Shown: positions 30,759 through 42,475, numbered from the stretch's first letter. The stretch is DNA of 64,000 nucleotides from Daphnia carinata (GCF_022539665.2 NC_081333.1:6260971-6324970), one strand, 5' to 3'. Numbers and translations: made by a program. The notes: generated from the sequence alone by a model not told the origin.

Positions 30759-32857
30759 CCCACATAGCACATCTCTGCCGTCGGATGTCCGACTGTGATC
30801 CGAACATCCGTTAGATATCCTGCGCCATATCAGGTTGTTCCATGGATGTCCGTCGGCTATTAGAATTTGAAGCCCGGTGGAGGTGCCAAAACAAGATCCT
30901 GAGGACGTCCCTGCAACAGCAAAGAAGAGTTTCAAATTTTTTTCTTTTTTCTAAATAAACGTTGTTAAAAAAAGAGAATTTAAACCATGTTTTAAATTGA
31001 TTTCGAAAAGACCTCTTAGGTTTTGATTCAACTTGAAAAAGCTTTGTTAAAGATCACCATACGTAAAAATAATGTTATATAATTGAACGGTCGTTGAAAA
31101 AAATTATTTGATTAAAAATTAGACCATGGCGAATGAAATAACAAAATGTTAAACACATTACATAATACATTGTACATTGCAATATATTTATCTCATCATA
31201 TCTTACTCAATTTTCAACATACGTTACAATAATAATTTTAATTTTCAATTATTTTTTAATTAAATAATTACAATTCCTAACATTATTCATCTGATTTGTG
31301 TCAAACCTAGATTAAAATACCTTATCTCCTCGTTCATCCTACAAAGGTAGATAATGCCGTTACCAATAAACCAATCTTAATAATGATAAAAGTAAATACA
31401 TTCGGCAATTGCTCGAAGTGCCAAAATTCCTGACTCTTTTTATCTCCCAATCCACACAGAAAAGTGTCTCCTTCAGAATGATAAAGGAACAGGTAACAAA
31501 TTGTCTTTAAAAACATTTGCTAAAACGTCAAAAGTTGTTTGTGTTAAAATGGGGAAGATTAGGTAACCATTTACGGCCAAGAACCCCATCAATACCTTAA
31601 AGAAGAGCACGTAAAGTGTTTGCTGAAACGTACATGTTAATGAAACTGTCTGTTGGACTCACCAAATGTGTAGAGTTGAAATTTCTCCCTCACTGTGGGC
31701 TCATTTTGGCTCGGGGAGCCACAACCTCAATAGAAAAATATACAAAATCATTTGGAAGATAGCAGTGGTAAATAATTCCATTCATCTCTAAGTATAAATT
31801 GTCGAACTCTGATATCTAAATATAAGAAAAATGTAACGTTAACCAAAATAAACTACAGTAAATGTAAACTTGCCTGATATTCTTCTGATGTCTCACTCGA
31901 GCAGACGTTACTTTAACAATCGCCAACTGAATTCAAATTTAGCATTGAGAGGTAACCCAATGTTAATAAATAATTCACAATTATCATCTAAAACGGACTT
32001 TAAAAACTTACTGTAATGTTTAAACTATATCCTTGTAAAAAACTCCTTCAATAATCAAGTTATTATATAAAAAGATTTTTGAGATGAAACCATTCCCCGG
32101 TGTTTAGGGAAAGACTACTGAAATGATAAATAATGGTAGTTTCGAATTTCCAATTTTCGCATGCTGATTCAGCATTTCAGCTAGTCCTCGTTTAGTTGTT
32201 CGTGGTGTAGCTTATCGTATGTGCTGTTTATGTGCTGCGTCTGGAGTTTTCGTGTAACATTAAGTGAATTTCGCGTTTGGAACTTTTCTCGTTAGCAACT
32301 AGTGCTTCTGTTACTCTGTGGGCTACTACCGTCTTCCGATTTTGTGTGTGCTGTGCCGTTCCGGATTACTTTCAGTGCCTATGTGCTTCTCTCGATGCTG
32401 TCCAGCGGCCTGATCTGTTCCTCTCCAGCTGCGTAGTCTTCCTATTGAGGCCCCTCACTATAGATTATTAAAATGATCAGTTTTTTATTTGTCTTCCAAA
32501 CTTGAAAGTTACATGTTGTATCTTATATGTCGGTATATATCAATACAAAGAAATTTCTCACCATAATTCCATCGTTGTGTTACATTATTTATTTTTCATA
32601 CTTTACTTTAGCCAGGAATGCTTAAACAAAGGTATTTCCATAATTCTCACATGTTCAGAGCATGTTCTTTTCCCGTCCAACAGGACTTCCCTCGAATATC
32701 AATCGGCATATTCCCGGGAGGTCTTCTAATATTCCGTCGGCATCCGATGGACATCCAACCAGGAGGTCGGGCAGTTCCACGGATGTTCGTAAGATGTCAT
32801 CGTTATCCAAATAGGATATACCACGGATGTCCGTGGGACCGAATTGTGCTATGTGGG
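30759..32857. mobile_element. TIR element with GGATGTCC-rich subterminal arms, 2.1 kb
   Basis: The termini CCCACATAGCACA (30759) and TGTGCTATGTGGG (ending 32857) are perfect inverted repeats. Inside each end lie 130-190 bp of degenerate GGATGTCC / GGACATCC words (30780-30905 and 32660-32840) in mirrored arrangement. Flanks TTTTCATC and GATTCATC agree at 6 of 8 positions, suggesting an aged 8-bp target duplication. No transposase ORF was found in the AT-rich interior (31000-32600). Confidence 0.6.
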
Positions 32858-33097
32858 ATTCATCAAACCTGAGTTTTTTTTCTTTCTTAGTTTTGGAAGC
32901 AGTTGAAAGGCCCGCAAAGTAAAACAACAGTTATTCGACTTTCTCCATCAGCAACAACAGCAGCCTGAGCAACGGCCGCATAGCAGTGTGAAAAGAAAGT
33001 GAAAAAAATTCAAGTCAGTTGCCATTTTTCTTTATACTATTTGCCATACTTTGTGTTAACGTCGTAAGACTTTAAATTACCAAATTTATCTTTGCAG

Positions 33098-34005
33098 ATC
33101 TCGGACGCAGTGCAGTTGTTCGCCGATTATCCGAAGAGCATACAAAACTATTTATACGATGTCGATGGCAATATTCTGCTTGATGTTTATTTACACTCAA
33201 ACCTCTTCAGTTCCATTGGGTTACAACCACCCTGAATTATTAGATGTCAAGATAAAGAAAACATCAGAACGTAATTGAATTGATTATTTACCTGTCTGGG
33301 CAACATCAAAATTTTAATTTATATTTCTCAAAGATTCATAAACCGACCTGCCGTCGGTGTATTTCCTGGTGAAAATTATCCTCAGCGAGTCCAGAATTCT
33401 CTGTTACGTATTGCTCCCAAAGGCCATACAGAGGTAAGTTGTAGCTCCTTAATTGTTCCGACCAATTGCAAATAATAAAAAATATATTTAAAGGTAACGA
33501 CGATGGCGTGTGGATCGTGCTCAAACGAAAATGCGTACAAGGCAATTTTCGTTTGGTATCGCCGGAAACAGAGGGGAGATAAGTCATATACCCCAGAGGA
33601 GAAGACGAGTTGCGTAATGAACCAATTGCCTGGTGTTTCTGACCTGACTCTTATGTCTTTCAAAGGTATTTAGAAACACGTTACAATGTTGAATCAATAT
33701 TAAATTAAAGCCTTTACTCTGTTACAAAAGGCGCTTTCCACGACAGAACGTTTGGTACGTTAATCACGACTCATACCAAGCCAGTCCATAAACTGGACAT
33801 TCCTACAAAGGACTGGCCAATTGGATCCTTCCCTCGCCACAAGGTTAGTTTTAAAATTTCAATTAGGCTCAAACTATTACCTGATCTCATATTTCTTGTA
33901 ATTTTACATCCGTTGGAAGAATTTGTGCGTGAAAATGAGGAAGAAGATCGTCGCTGTTTGGCGGAAGTTGAAGAGCTTTTTGATCGGTACAACAAATGTA
34001 AATAA
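33098..34005 (+). pseudogene. ABAT (GABA transaminase) fragment
   Basis: Five exons of 4-aminobutyrate aminotransferase lie in order: 33098-33270 ([20 protein letters not shown], then a frame change at a TTTATTTA duplication, then [11 protein letters not shown]), 33334-33432 (INRPAVGVFPGENYPQRVQN), 33494-33665 (VTTMACGSCSNENAYKAIF), 33731-33843 ([20 protein letters not shown]) and 33908-34005 ([20 protein letters not shown], ending TAA). The last acceptor reads AC instead of AG. The PLP-lysine half of the enzyme is missing. ABAT degrades GABA in mitochondria; this copy cannot. The 4-bp insertion, lost acceptor and truncation mark a pseudogene with introns kept. Confidence 0.85.
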
Positions 34006-34179
34006 TATGCTTACCTGGATTTAGTTCGTCTGGTGCTACCGAAGTCAAATCGAAAAGTTTTTTTGAATTTCTTGTTTAATTATTTGTATTTTGTAAAAAT
34101 AAATGATATGTAAATCAATTACCAAAAATTTATGGTTTTATTTTAATTTAAACAAATTTTCTTGCGTCCTTTGGCTGCC

Positions 34180-34470
34180 GCGATCCGGACATTCCGCGGA
34201 TGTTCCAATACGTACGTTCACTGAACGTACGGATTTGCCATCCTGCAGACGTCCAACTAAGGACGTCCGTAGTACTCCCAAATAAGGACGTTACCAGGAC
34301 TTCCAATTAATTACGTCCGTAGGACGTCCTCCAGTGGACGTCCCTAAAACCGGACATTAGGACATCCTGGTGACGTACATCTGCCGTCATAATGGGACGT
34401 CCCGATCGGCCAGCCAGGACGTAGATGGGATGTCCCTGGGACGGACAAAGGCTAGTAGGGTATGTATGTG
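34180..34470. repeat. GGACGTCC-word cluster
   Basis: At least ten degenerate copies of GGACGTCC / GGACATCC are spaced about 15-25 bp apart, ending near a TATGTGCTATA terminus-like sequence. It matches the subterminal arms of the element at 30759-32857 and is probably a remnant of a related copy. Confidence 0.7.
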
Positions 34471-34486
34471 CTATAATCTTTTTGTT

Positions 34487-35060
34487 TAAGGAAGGCAAGC
34501 CAGCATATGTCATCCAATTTCAGGGGAAACGCAGGACTCTGATAAAATGAAAACTCAACTTAAACGGAAGTTAGATAAGTTGGAGAAGAAGAAACTAAAC
34601 AAACAAAGGAAAAATAACAGATGCCAAGGTAAACTTTGATTTCGACAAAAAAAAATAGACCTTCAACTAATTTTACTTTTCTGTATTACAACAGATAAAA
34701 GAATACTAAGCGCAATAGGTTAAAAAAAAATGTGGAATTGATTGCGAGCTTCATAAACCAATTAGGAAAGAGAATAAAATCAACATCACAAACGAGAAAG
34801 AAGTTGGTTGAACGCATCGAAAAACAAGAAAAGAGAAAGGAACAACAACAGAAAAGGGATAAATCAACATTAAGAAAACGAAAAATGAAAGGAAAGCATA
34901 AACTGAATAAACTAGCAAAAAAAACAAACTTATCGTATGAATTGCCGATATTGACATGGATGAGCTGCCTCGTGTTCCATTATTTACAGGCCGTGCCATG
35001 ATAGTTTTGTATAACAATACACTGGCATGCCTTCCATGATCCGAGCGGAACTCATTATTT
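34487..35060 (+). mobile_element. R1 repeat, copy B
   Basis: It contains the R1 landmarks AAGGAAGGCAAGCCAGC, CTTAAACGGAAGTTAGA and ACACTGGCATGCCTTCC. A Lys-rich open frame (34732-35001) is a remnant of the R1 coding region, with heptad-like basic sequence but no identifiable domain. Confidence 0.65.
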
Positions 35061-35507
35061 TCGTTCTTGCCACGTAGGTCTCTATTTATGGTTTTGCGGC
35101 AAATATTTTTTTTATTAAAAAATGTGCTTGTCTTAAAATATATATATGTAATTTTTTTCTTATTTATCAGTGTATTAAGGAGTACTTAGGGGAAGGCATG
35201 CCCCTCGTCTCCGGGAATTCGCATGGAATAAGGATATCAGCCAGGGGGGAGGGTGATACTAGGACTGGAAAAGCCATTAACGAAAGGTCAAGGGCAAAAA
35301 ATCAAACACTGTGTAAAAATAAATATAACTTTTATACATGAGCTGTGTAAAGCAATAGATAATGCGTGTAATCGTGCAAAAAAATACAAATATGAATTCA
35401 AACAAAAAAGTTATGATGGACTGATTACACGAGCAATTGATAACGTGGTTTAGAGTGCGGAAAACTACATATGCCGTCCGGTTCTGACTTTATAACAGCG
35501 GGCATTA
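35061..35507. other. Non-coding stretch with a 66-codon ORF
   Basis: The only open frame is 35253-35453 (MILGLEKPLTKGQGQK..., Lys/Asn-rich), which matches nothing I recognise. The stretch separates an R1 copy from the Copia remnant. Confidence 0.3.
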
Positions 35508-35697
35508 GGGCTATTTCCTAAGGAGAATTAGGACCAATTCTAAGGAGAAATAGGACCCTTATGATGGAGAAATAGGACCCTTCAAAATATGTTAGAAGAT
35601 TGGGTCCTAATTCTCCGGGTCCTATTTCTACAGGTCCTATTTTCGGGTCCTGAATCTCCGGGTCCTATTTCTCCAGGTCCTAATTCTCCGGCAATCG
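35508..35697. repeat. Inverted array of GGTCCTATTTCTCC words
   Basis: Three copies of GGAGAAATAGGACC (left half) are followed by about six copies of GGTCCTATTTCTCC (right half), so the array can form a long hairpin. Its right edge coincides with the truncated 5' end of the Copia coding region. Confidence 0.85.
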
Positions 35698-37906
35698 TAG
35701 AAATGTGGGCCGAAGCCACAGCGTGTGCTGTTTACCTTCAAAATCGTGTACTATGTAAATCTATGGCAGACATGACTCCATATCAAGGGTGGCATGGACG
35801 AAAACCAAATTTGTCTCATATTTGCATTTTTTGGTTCAGTTGCCTACATGCATATTCCCAAGGATGAAAGATTCAAATTTGATCGAAAAGGGCTAAAATG
35901 TCTGTTAGTCGGCTACTCTGAGACACAAAAAGCTTTTCGTCTATGGGATCCAGTGTCAAGAAAAATAAAAATTTCCAGAGACGTCATCTTCGATGAATCT
36001 GCCGAAAAACCAAACTCTATTTTAATAATCCCTTCATCCAATAACTACTTTAAGTGTAACATTGAAAGCAAAAATGGAAAGGGTGGGGGAGCATCAGTTT
36101 CCATCGGACGTGCCGCCGAGTCCATTTCTCATGCTAACAATGAAACTTTCGATCGTGATGAAGCTCAAAATACCGAACGACAACCTGTAATCGAAGAGCA
36201 TATTGCCGATCCGTTCCATGGATTTACACCACCCAAACCATCACCTAGAATCAGAAAGAAACCACAAAGGCTGATTGAAGATCCTAATTTTCTGAGCTTG
36301 ACAGTGCCTGCTCTTCTCATCCATGAAATGGAAGAACCCCAATCGTACGTTGAAGCCATTTCATGTCACCAATCAAAAGAGTGGAAGCAAGCCATGCAGG
36401 AAGAAATTGATTCACTAAACCAGCATGGGATTTGGCGACTTGAAAAGCTTCCCGAAAGACGCCGCACAGTGAAGAACAAATGGCTCTTCAAAATCAAGCA
36501 CGATGCTGACGGAAAGGCAACTCGTTTTAAAGCTCGCTTAGTTGCAAAAGGATTCTCTCAGAGGGAAGGGATCGACTATGATGAGACGTATGCTCCTGTC
36601 GTCCGATATGAGTCAGTGCGAACAATACTAGCAACTGCAGCAACACTCGATCTTGAAATCATTCAACTTGACGTAAAAACAGCGTTCCTGCATGGTGACC
36701 TTTCTGAGGAAATTTACATGGACCAGCCCCAAGGATTTATTGTAGCAGATCAAAGTACTGCTGTGTGTAGACTCATGAAAAGTCTTTATGGACTCAAACA
36801 GGCTTCGAGAACGTGGAACATGAAGTTTGACAGTTTTCTTCTAAAGTTTGGATTCGTTCGCAGCAATGCTGATTCATGTGTGTATTTTCGTCAAGATGAA
36901 AATGGATGTCTAATTTTGGCCTTGTGGGTTGATGATGGGCTTCTGTGCGGTTCTTCCAGGAATAAGCTTACGGAGGTCGTCAGTTACCTACGTGACCAAC
37001 TGGATATAACAACTATTTTATTGGCATCAGGATCACTCGAGACCGGTTAAATCGGACTATAACTTTGTCTCAAGAACAATACGTTGGTCGCGTTCTGAAG
37101 CGATTTGGTATGTCGGACTGCAACCCTAAGATTGTTCCTGCCGACTCGTTCACAAATCTTAATTCAACTGGTCTCGGTGACGGAGAAAGTGTTGATGATT
37201 TTGATTCTGCACTCTATCGCGAGGAGGACGATTGTCTGATAAGCAGTGGGGACGATTATGTACTTGATGGTTTGTACTCGTCCAGACATCGCATACGCAG
37301 TAGGACAAGTTGCACAACACTAGTCAACCTAAACCTGCTCACTGGAAAGCTGTGCGAAGAATCCTAGCTTATTTAAAAGGAACATCCAATTACGGAATCT
37401 CATATCATAATACTGAATCTCCTCATTCGCTTCTAGCCTATTCTGCTTCAGATTATGCCGGTGACACGGTGTCGCGTAGATCCACATCTGGCTACATCCT
37501 TTTGCTAAATGGAGGGCCTATTACTTGGGCAAGCCGGCGACAGCAGTGTGTTTCACTTTTAACTACTGAAGCTGAGTACATCGCGATGTGTGAGGCCACA
37601 AAGGAGGTGACATGGATGCGGCGACTGCTTAGCGACATTGGCTCAGAACAAACTGAACCGACAACTCTAAAATCAGACAATCAAGGCGCTATCAAGCTAG
37701 TGTCCAACCCTGAGTTTCATCGTCGTACAAAATATATTGACGTCAAGTATCACTATGTTCGACAACAATACCAAGCCGGAGTCATAAAAATTGATTACGT
37801 TGGAACGAAGAACCAGTTAGCTGATCTACTCACCAAGGCGTTGACAGGACCAGCATTTCAAGATATGCGATACCAAATTGGAGTTCAAGCTTTACATGCG
37901 GTTTGA
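35698..37906 (+). mobile_element. Copia-type retrotransposon pol, 5'-truncated and frameshifted
   Basis: Order: the integrase C-terminal part (AVYLQNRVL, TPYQGWHGRKPN, FKFDRKGLKCLLVGYS), then a Copia-class reverse transcriptase (KNKWLFKIKHDADGKATRFK, KARLVAKGFSQREGIDYDET, VKTAFLHGDL, SLYGLKQASRTWN, catalytic LWVDDGLL), then RNase H (WKAVRRILAYLKGT, SDYAGDTVSRRSTSGYI, LLTTEAEYIAM, KHYHYVR-like VKYHYVRQQYQ, LADLLTKAL). Frame changes occur near 35800, 37020 and 37330. Gag, protease and the catalytic integrase core are gone, as is the 5' LTR. The element is dead. Its 3' LTR follows at 37914. Confidence 0.9.
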
Positions 37907-37913
37907 ATGGGGA

Positions 37914-38132
37914 TGTTGTTTTTTGTATTGTGTCAAACCGACGTTAATTCTCTCTTCTGATTTAATCCGGCAATGTTGCTCCCTACTCAGTTAAGTCAGT
38001 AGTGTAAGCTCAAGTGTAAGCTCAAGTGTGTGCTCAAGTGTGTACTCAAGTGTGTTCTGACTGATTACAATTAAGTAATAAAAGTGAAAACGTTACTCGC
38101 TAGTTCGGCTACTTTGTGAAGTTAATTCAACA
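37914..38132 (+). mobile_element. 3' LTR of the Copia element, 219 bp
   Basis: Starts TGTTGTTTTTTG and ends TTCAACA (TGTTG/CAACA inverted ends), preceded by a purine-rich GAATGGGGA tract. Inside, a 12-bp word AAGTGTGTGCTC is repeated about five times (38004-38060). An AATAAAAG signal is at about 38075. It cuts directly into the gag frame of the BEL/Pao element. Confidence 0.8.
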
Positions 38133-39287
38133 GGATCTTGAAGTTTGGAGGTTGTAGACGACTGCAACAGCTGCTGTGAGGACGATGACTATGGGTATGA
38201 GAACGTTCAGAACGCTCATCTTCGTCGTGGTCCGTAGGGTCGCAACTGGACATCATCGTGGCCCTCTCCCCTCGCCGTGGGTCTCGTGGAGATGCATCGG
38301 CGGCGACTAATCTTCTACGATGTCGGACTGCGTCTTCCATCGTGCGGAGGGGTGACAGGGTTGAGATGTCTTGGCGAGTTGGTAGGACTTGTGGTCGCTC
38401 AGAAGGTCGCTGATATTGAATCGCTTGTGGTTGAGCTTTCATCTCGTCCATTTCTGATCGTAGACCTTCGATTTTAACGTTCAACTCCACCTTAACTGTG
38501 TCAATCTTCTGATCTAAACCGTCCAACGTGTGAGTTGCTTCCCGGACTAACGTGTTGTTGGTCGCTATGTCTTGGGACGGGACTCTTGAACTATCAATGA
38601 GCTTACTCAGTTGTTCGCTCATGCTCCTTAACGCCTTTTTGAGGGTTTCTGTGATGGAAGTTGTGTTTGCTTCCATCTTAGCCCTTGCCGTTTCCAACTT
38701 CAATTCCAGCTTCAGCATCTGGGCTTCAGTCTCCAACTCTCCTTGGGTTGATTGTTGGAGAAGGCTTGCTGGTTTAACGTTGGTACGCCTCTTTCCAGAT
38801 AACGTGGTACTACATGTGATGTCCGAAGCTGATATCCCTATCGAACTGACGGACTGATTTGAGGAAGGGGCGTAGCGACTTGCGAATTTGATAACTTCAA
38901 CGTGGTCTGTTTCGAAGTCTGCTTCCCACTTGTCACATGCTTGACGTTGTTGCTCAGTGAGGTCGGATATACTTTCTGTATATTGGTTGTAAATTGCTTT
39001 GACTTCATCGTAAATACGAATCAATTCGTCACGCCATGCTGCTACTTGCAATTTCTTCAATCTGATGGCTCCCATCTTGTGGTCGCCACAGCCTTTCTGA
39101 GTTGTGTCGTTAACTTCGTGTGGGCCGCCTTTCTCTTCCCACGCTTCTTCTTGAGATCGTTTTCGGGAAGTAATGGCCGTTCACTCTTCTGCCGTTCAGG
39201 TTTCGATGCGTCTACCATTGGGTTCGGGCCGCGTTCCCAAATGTGGCCAATTTCCATATTTTCGGCTTTGGGAACGGCTTCACTCAT
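38133..39287 (-). CDS. BEL/Pao-type Gag, truncated by Copia insertion and frameshifted
   Basis: Translation starts MSEAVPKAENMEIG at 39287 and, after a one-base shift near 39065, continues LKKLQVAAWRDELIRIYDEV through a coiled-coil region (LELKLETARAKMEANT, LDQKIDTVKVELN) to an RS/H-rich segment. It ends at RLQPPNFKI where the Copia LTR begins; BEL/Pao Gags have an RLPxLxLPxF-like motif at that place. It lies behind a TGGTGCCGAAACCCGGGA primer site. Gag assembles the virus-like particle of the retrotransposon. The rest of the element is missing. Confidence 0.7.
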
Positions 39288-39513
39288 GACGTACAAACGT
39301 TATTTTAGGCTGATAGAGTCATACGTTAACGGATGTCGATGATTCACGTAGATACACCGATCTTCTAGTCAGATGGCAAACGCGTGGCGGACAGGTGGGT
39401 GCCTTCAGGCTGGCGTGGACGTTTGCCAAAGGTTTACAGGGAGAATACCCGACAATTTACAAATCAAGCGAGGGTTTTACTAACGAGGACGGGAAATGCA
39501 CGTGTTCGTCAAA

Positions 39514-39531
39514 TCCCGGGTTTCGGCACCA
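39514..39531 (-). other. Primer-binding site of BEL/Pao element
   Basis: The minus strand reads TGGTGCCGAAACCCGGGA, the standard-looking BEL/Pao primer site, two bases inside the LTR end at 39534. Confidence 0.8.
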
Positions 39532-39533
39532 TT

Positions 39534-39785
39534 TGTTCTTGACTCCCGTGCAAAGAGTCGTAACAAAGAAGAATGAGGGATGAGTGGTGATAGAGATGAA
39601 ATGCAAATGACGATGATATAAAACAAAAAGGGAATACTGCTTTATTTCAAAGTTTGAAAGGAACAAAAACCGCACGCTTGCTTCAACAAAACCGAGAGGA
39701 CGAAAAACGAGACAACTTGTCTGAGTTTGAAGAAAAGAGGAGACGAAAAGAAAAATGACTGTCTGGGTCGGCTTACAATACAACA
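39534..39785 (-). mobile_element. 5' LTR of BEL/Pao element, about 252 bp
   Basis: Bounded on the plus strand by TGTTCTTGACTCC and TACAACA (TGTT/AACA ends) and adjacent to the primer site. The right boundary is chosen from the TG..CA rule and is less certain. No target duplication could be checked because the other end is lost. Confidence 0.55.
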
Positions 39786-40089
39786 TTACTAATTGTAATT
39801 ACATTATTACAATACTACCCCTTCCCATAGAAAGGGGTAAAAAGCAAACGAAATGGGCACACAGAAATACTGTGTAGGCCCGTGCCCCCTACAGCCCTGC
39901 CCGCGAGGGCAGCACCGTAGGTGACAGCAACTAAATTTCTTCAGATGAGACAAGTTAACTTGATTGAGAATCCAGTGGGATTGTGGCGATGTTTACTTGT
40001 AATTGCCATTATTCTAATATCCTGAACAAGATAGTATAAAAAACATCCCTGACAATATAAATCTGTCCGAACAGAACACGAAATTTTAA
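39786..40089. other. Spacer with GC-rich stem-forming segment
   Basis: No gene was seen. 39870-39935 is GC-rich (GCCCGTGCCCCCTACAGCCC, then CTGCCCGCGAGGGCAG, a perfect hairpin stem CTGCCC/GGGCAG). Its function is unknown. Confidence 0.4.
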
Positions 40090-40350
40090 AATTTCTCCTG
40101 ATTGCAATGCGGGCGACCCGAGCTCGAGTCCAGTATCAGTCTTTGTTTCCCCCCCCCCTCCCCCCTTTCGTAACGTAAGCTGGATACGCGCGGCGCTAGG
40201 TTCCACTTTCTACTGTTTTTTCCACTCATTTGAATTCTATATTAATTACCAAACAATGGAAAGTGGAGCACGGTTTGGGATATTAGGCCTGACTGGCAAT
40301 TTAGTTTTCGGAGCAGGAGGTATTGCGCGCTGACAGGCCGTTTTTATAAT
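40090..40350 (-). mobile_element. Half copy of TIR element E1
   Basis: Matches the reverse complement of about 17851-18100: the tRNA-like B-box end (GGGCGACCCGAGCTCGAGTC), CGTAACGTAAGCTGG.TACGCGCGGCGC, the CCACTTTC pair and the outer TIR ending GGCCGTTTTTATAAT. The other half is missing. Confidence 0.75.
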
Positions 40351-41560
40351 CTTGTCTTCCCCTTATGCACATTTTCAAGGAGCTATTGGTTACCATATTA
40401 CACATCACATACTACACTGAAATTTAAGGAAGCTTTGCACTTAACGTTAACAAAGCTACTAATAATGACAAATAAATTTTAACTGTTTTCGACCATGAAA
40501 GACCTTTTTTTATGAGTCTGTAATTAATGACGTCACTAAACCTTTTAAAATGAATCCAAGAATTTTTCCTTCAAATTTTCCACTATCATGGAAGGCATGC
40601 CAGTGTATTTTTATATAAACTATTACATGTCTTGCAGATGATAGAACACAAGCCAACATCGGTCATTCATACGATAAATTAGCCATTTTTCATTACTTTG
40701 TTCTTTCTTTTCATTTTTCTTACTCTTCGCTTTCCTCTTTTTCTGTTCTCCGATGCGTTCAGCTCACTTCTTTTTACTTTGTGATTTGATTTTATTTCGT
40801 TTCTTAACTGATTTAGCAAGCAATTACACATTGTCTTTTACCTATTGCAATACAGAAAGGTAAATTTTTTTGGAGATGTTAAAAAAATGTTTGTCAAATT
40901 GAAAGTTTACCTTACCACCTTCAGCTGTTTGCAGAGAACCTTCCCATGCCTGTATCCCTTCAACGCTTCTTGCCTTTTCAACTTCAGCTTTGCCTTCCAA
41001 GATTTTCACTCTTTCTTTGACTTTTTTTAAATTTTAATAGTGACTGCTTTTGGATCTAAAGAGTTTTTTTTAGAATGGGTAGAGGAGTAATTAGTTCTCC
41101 AAAATCAAATTTGCTGAAAACCAGGTAGCCTTCACTGCTGAAAATTAGCTTTCGCAATGTCCTTATTATTGTTAGCTCAGAAATTTCTGTTTTGATAAAC
41201 TCTGTATGATCAGAGGTTAATGACACAGATGCTGCCTTGGTGGTTTGCAAAAGTTTTGCAATTTTGGACATCATCTTTTTATTTTTCCTTTTTAGTTTCT
41301 CTTCTTCAATTTATCTAAGTTCCGTTTCAGTTAGGGTTTCATTTTCTCTCTGAAAATAGATGATATAAGCTGGCTAGCTGGTCTTCCTTAAATATAAAGA
41401 TTAACACATACCTGTGAATTATGATAGCTTAGCTGCTAGACAATCTTGCAGTTCTTTCAGGATTGGAAGCATGGTTCCTGGTGTAAATTTTCTGGGTAGA
41501 ACCATTGTGGTCAACGTCCCAGCTGGCACATCGTTGGCTGGGTCGTAACCATAACGCTAT
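40351..41560 (-). mobile_element. R1 repeat, copy C
   Basis: Reverse-oriented R1 with the clearest coding remnants. On the minus strand, TTMVLPRKFTPGTMLPILKE-like sequence (41450-41515) is followed, after a splice-like AG, by a basic coiled coil, then MMSKIAKLLQTTKAA and FSKFDFGELITPLPILKKT (41274-41056). It lacks the Harbinger-like insert, giving the empty site near 40838. The family is unknown; possibly a DNA-transposon protein. Confidence 0.65.
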
Positions 41561-41590
41561 TTGGCCAACTTGTCCCTACCATCCTTTATG

Positions 41591-41735
41591 CTGCTGATTG
41601 TCAATACCTGGTCACTACGTTTTCACTGCCTCAAATTCCCAAGAAGGTACCATAAAAAGGTTTAAGGCAGTTGGCTGCTGATCTTACCTGGTCACTACCT
41701 TTTCACTATCTTAATTTCCCAACAAGTTACCATAA
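41591..41735 (+). repeat. Two-copy direct repeat, period about 80 bp
   Basis: GCTGCTGAT..ACCTGGTCACTAC and CAAGAAGGTACCATAA at 41591-41656 recur at 41675-41735 with a few changes. Confidence 0.7.
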
Positions 41736-41846
41736 CAAATTAATTGTTTTTTGGAACTGTTTGCTAGTAAATTTTATTTCGACTCGATATTAGAAGAAAA
41801 ATAAATTCAAAATAAAATTTTCAATGAAAATTTGTTTATTTAACTT

Positions 41847-42240
41847 CTATCGGTCCTTGTCTTCCATCAGTAAAGGAAAAATAGCAAAATGGCTGGTTTC
41901 TTCCGCCTCCTCGTCAAAATCATATAATTGCCAGGACATAGGAATCGCATATGCTTTGCATTTTACATTTTCAATTGGGTAGCTTATTAGGGGACTGATT
42001 AAATTAGTATTCACACGGTACGTTTGAAGGACACCATTTGCATCAAAAGGAGATTCCAAAAGCGGTTCGGGCTCGAGAAAACGGAAACCAACAATTTCTA
42101 CATCATCACCAATCTGCATAACATTTTGAATACATACAATTGTTCCATCGTTGATGAAGACACAGTTGTTAGGGGCTCTAGTAGTTAATCACCAGGGACC
42201 AAGTACAGCAGTTCTATACTGCTTTGCTTCGAAAAGAACA
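41847..42240 (-). pseudogene. Uncharacterised ORF fragment
   Basis: The minus-strand frame reads FEAKQYRTAVLGPW, a stop, then APNNCVFINDGTIVCIQN, VEIVGFRFLEPEPLLESPFD and VKCKAYAIPMSWQLYDFDEE to the stop at 41847. It looks like the C-terminus of a conserved protein, perhaps from a multicopy transposon-associated family, but I cannot name it. The internal stop indicates decay. It lies between R1 copies C and D. Confidence 0.4.
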
Positions 42241-42475
42241 TCGTTACCATCAGGTAAAGGGCCACGACAATGGGGATTAGACAACAGTAATGAAGGGACG
42301 TAGACAGGGGTGGATAGCTTTTTAAAACTTGCCGCTTCTGCCAGCCTTTTACCTACCTGTGCCAAAGGGTTTTGACTGCGACGAATTTTTTTCTTAATCT
42401 GCTGTAGAAAGTTTTCGAACGGGAAACAGCTGAAGCTATCGACAGGGCCGAAACGCAGTACATCATCAGGAGGAG

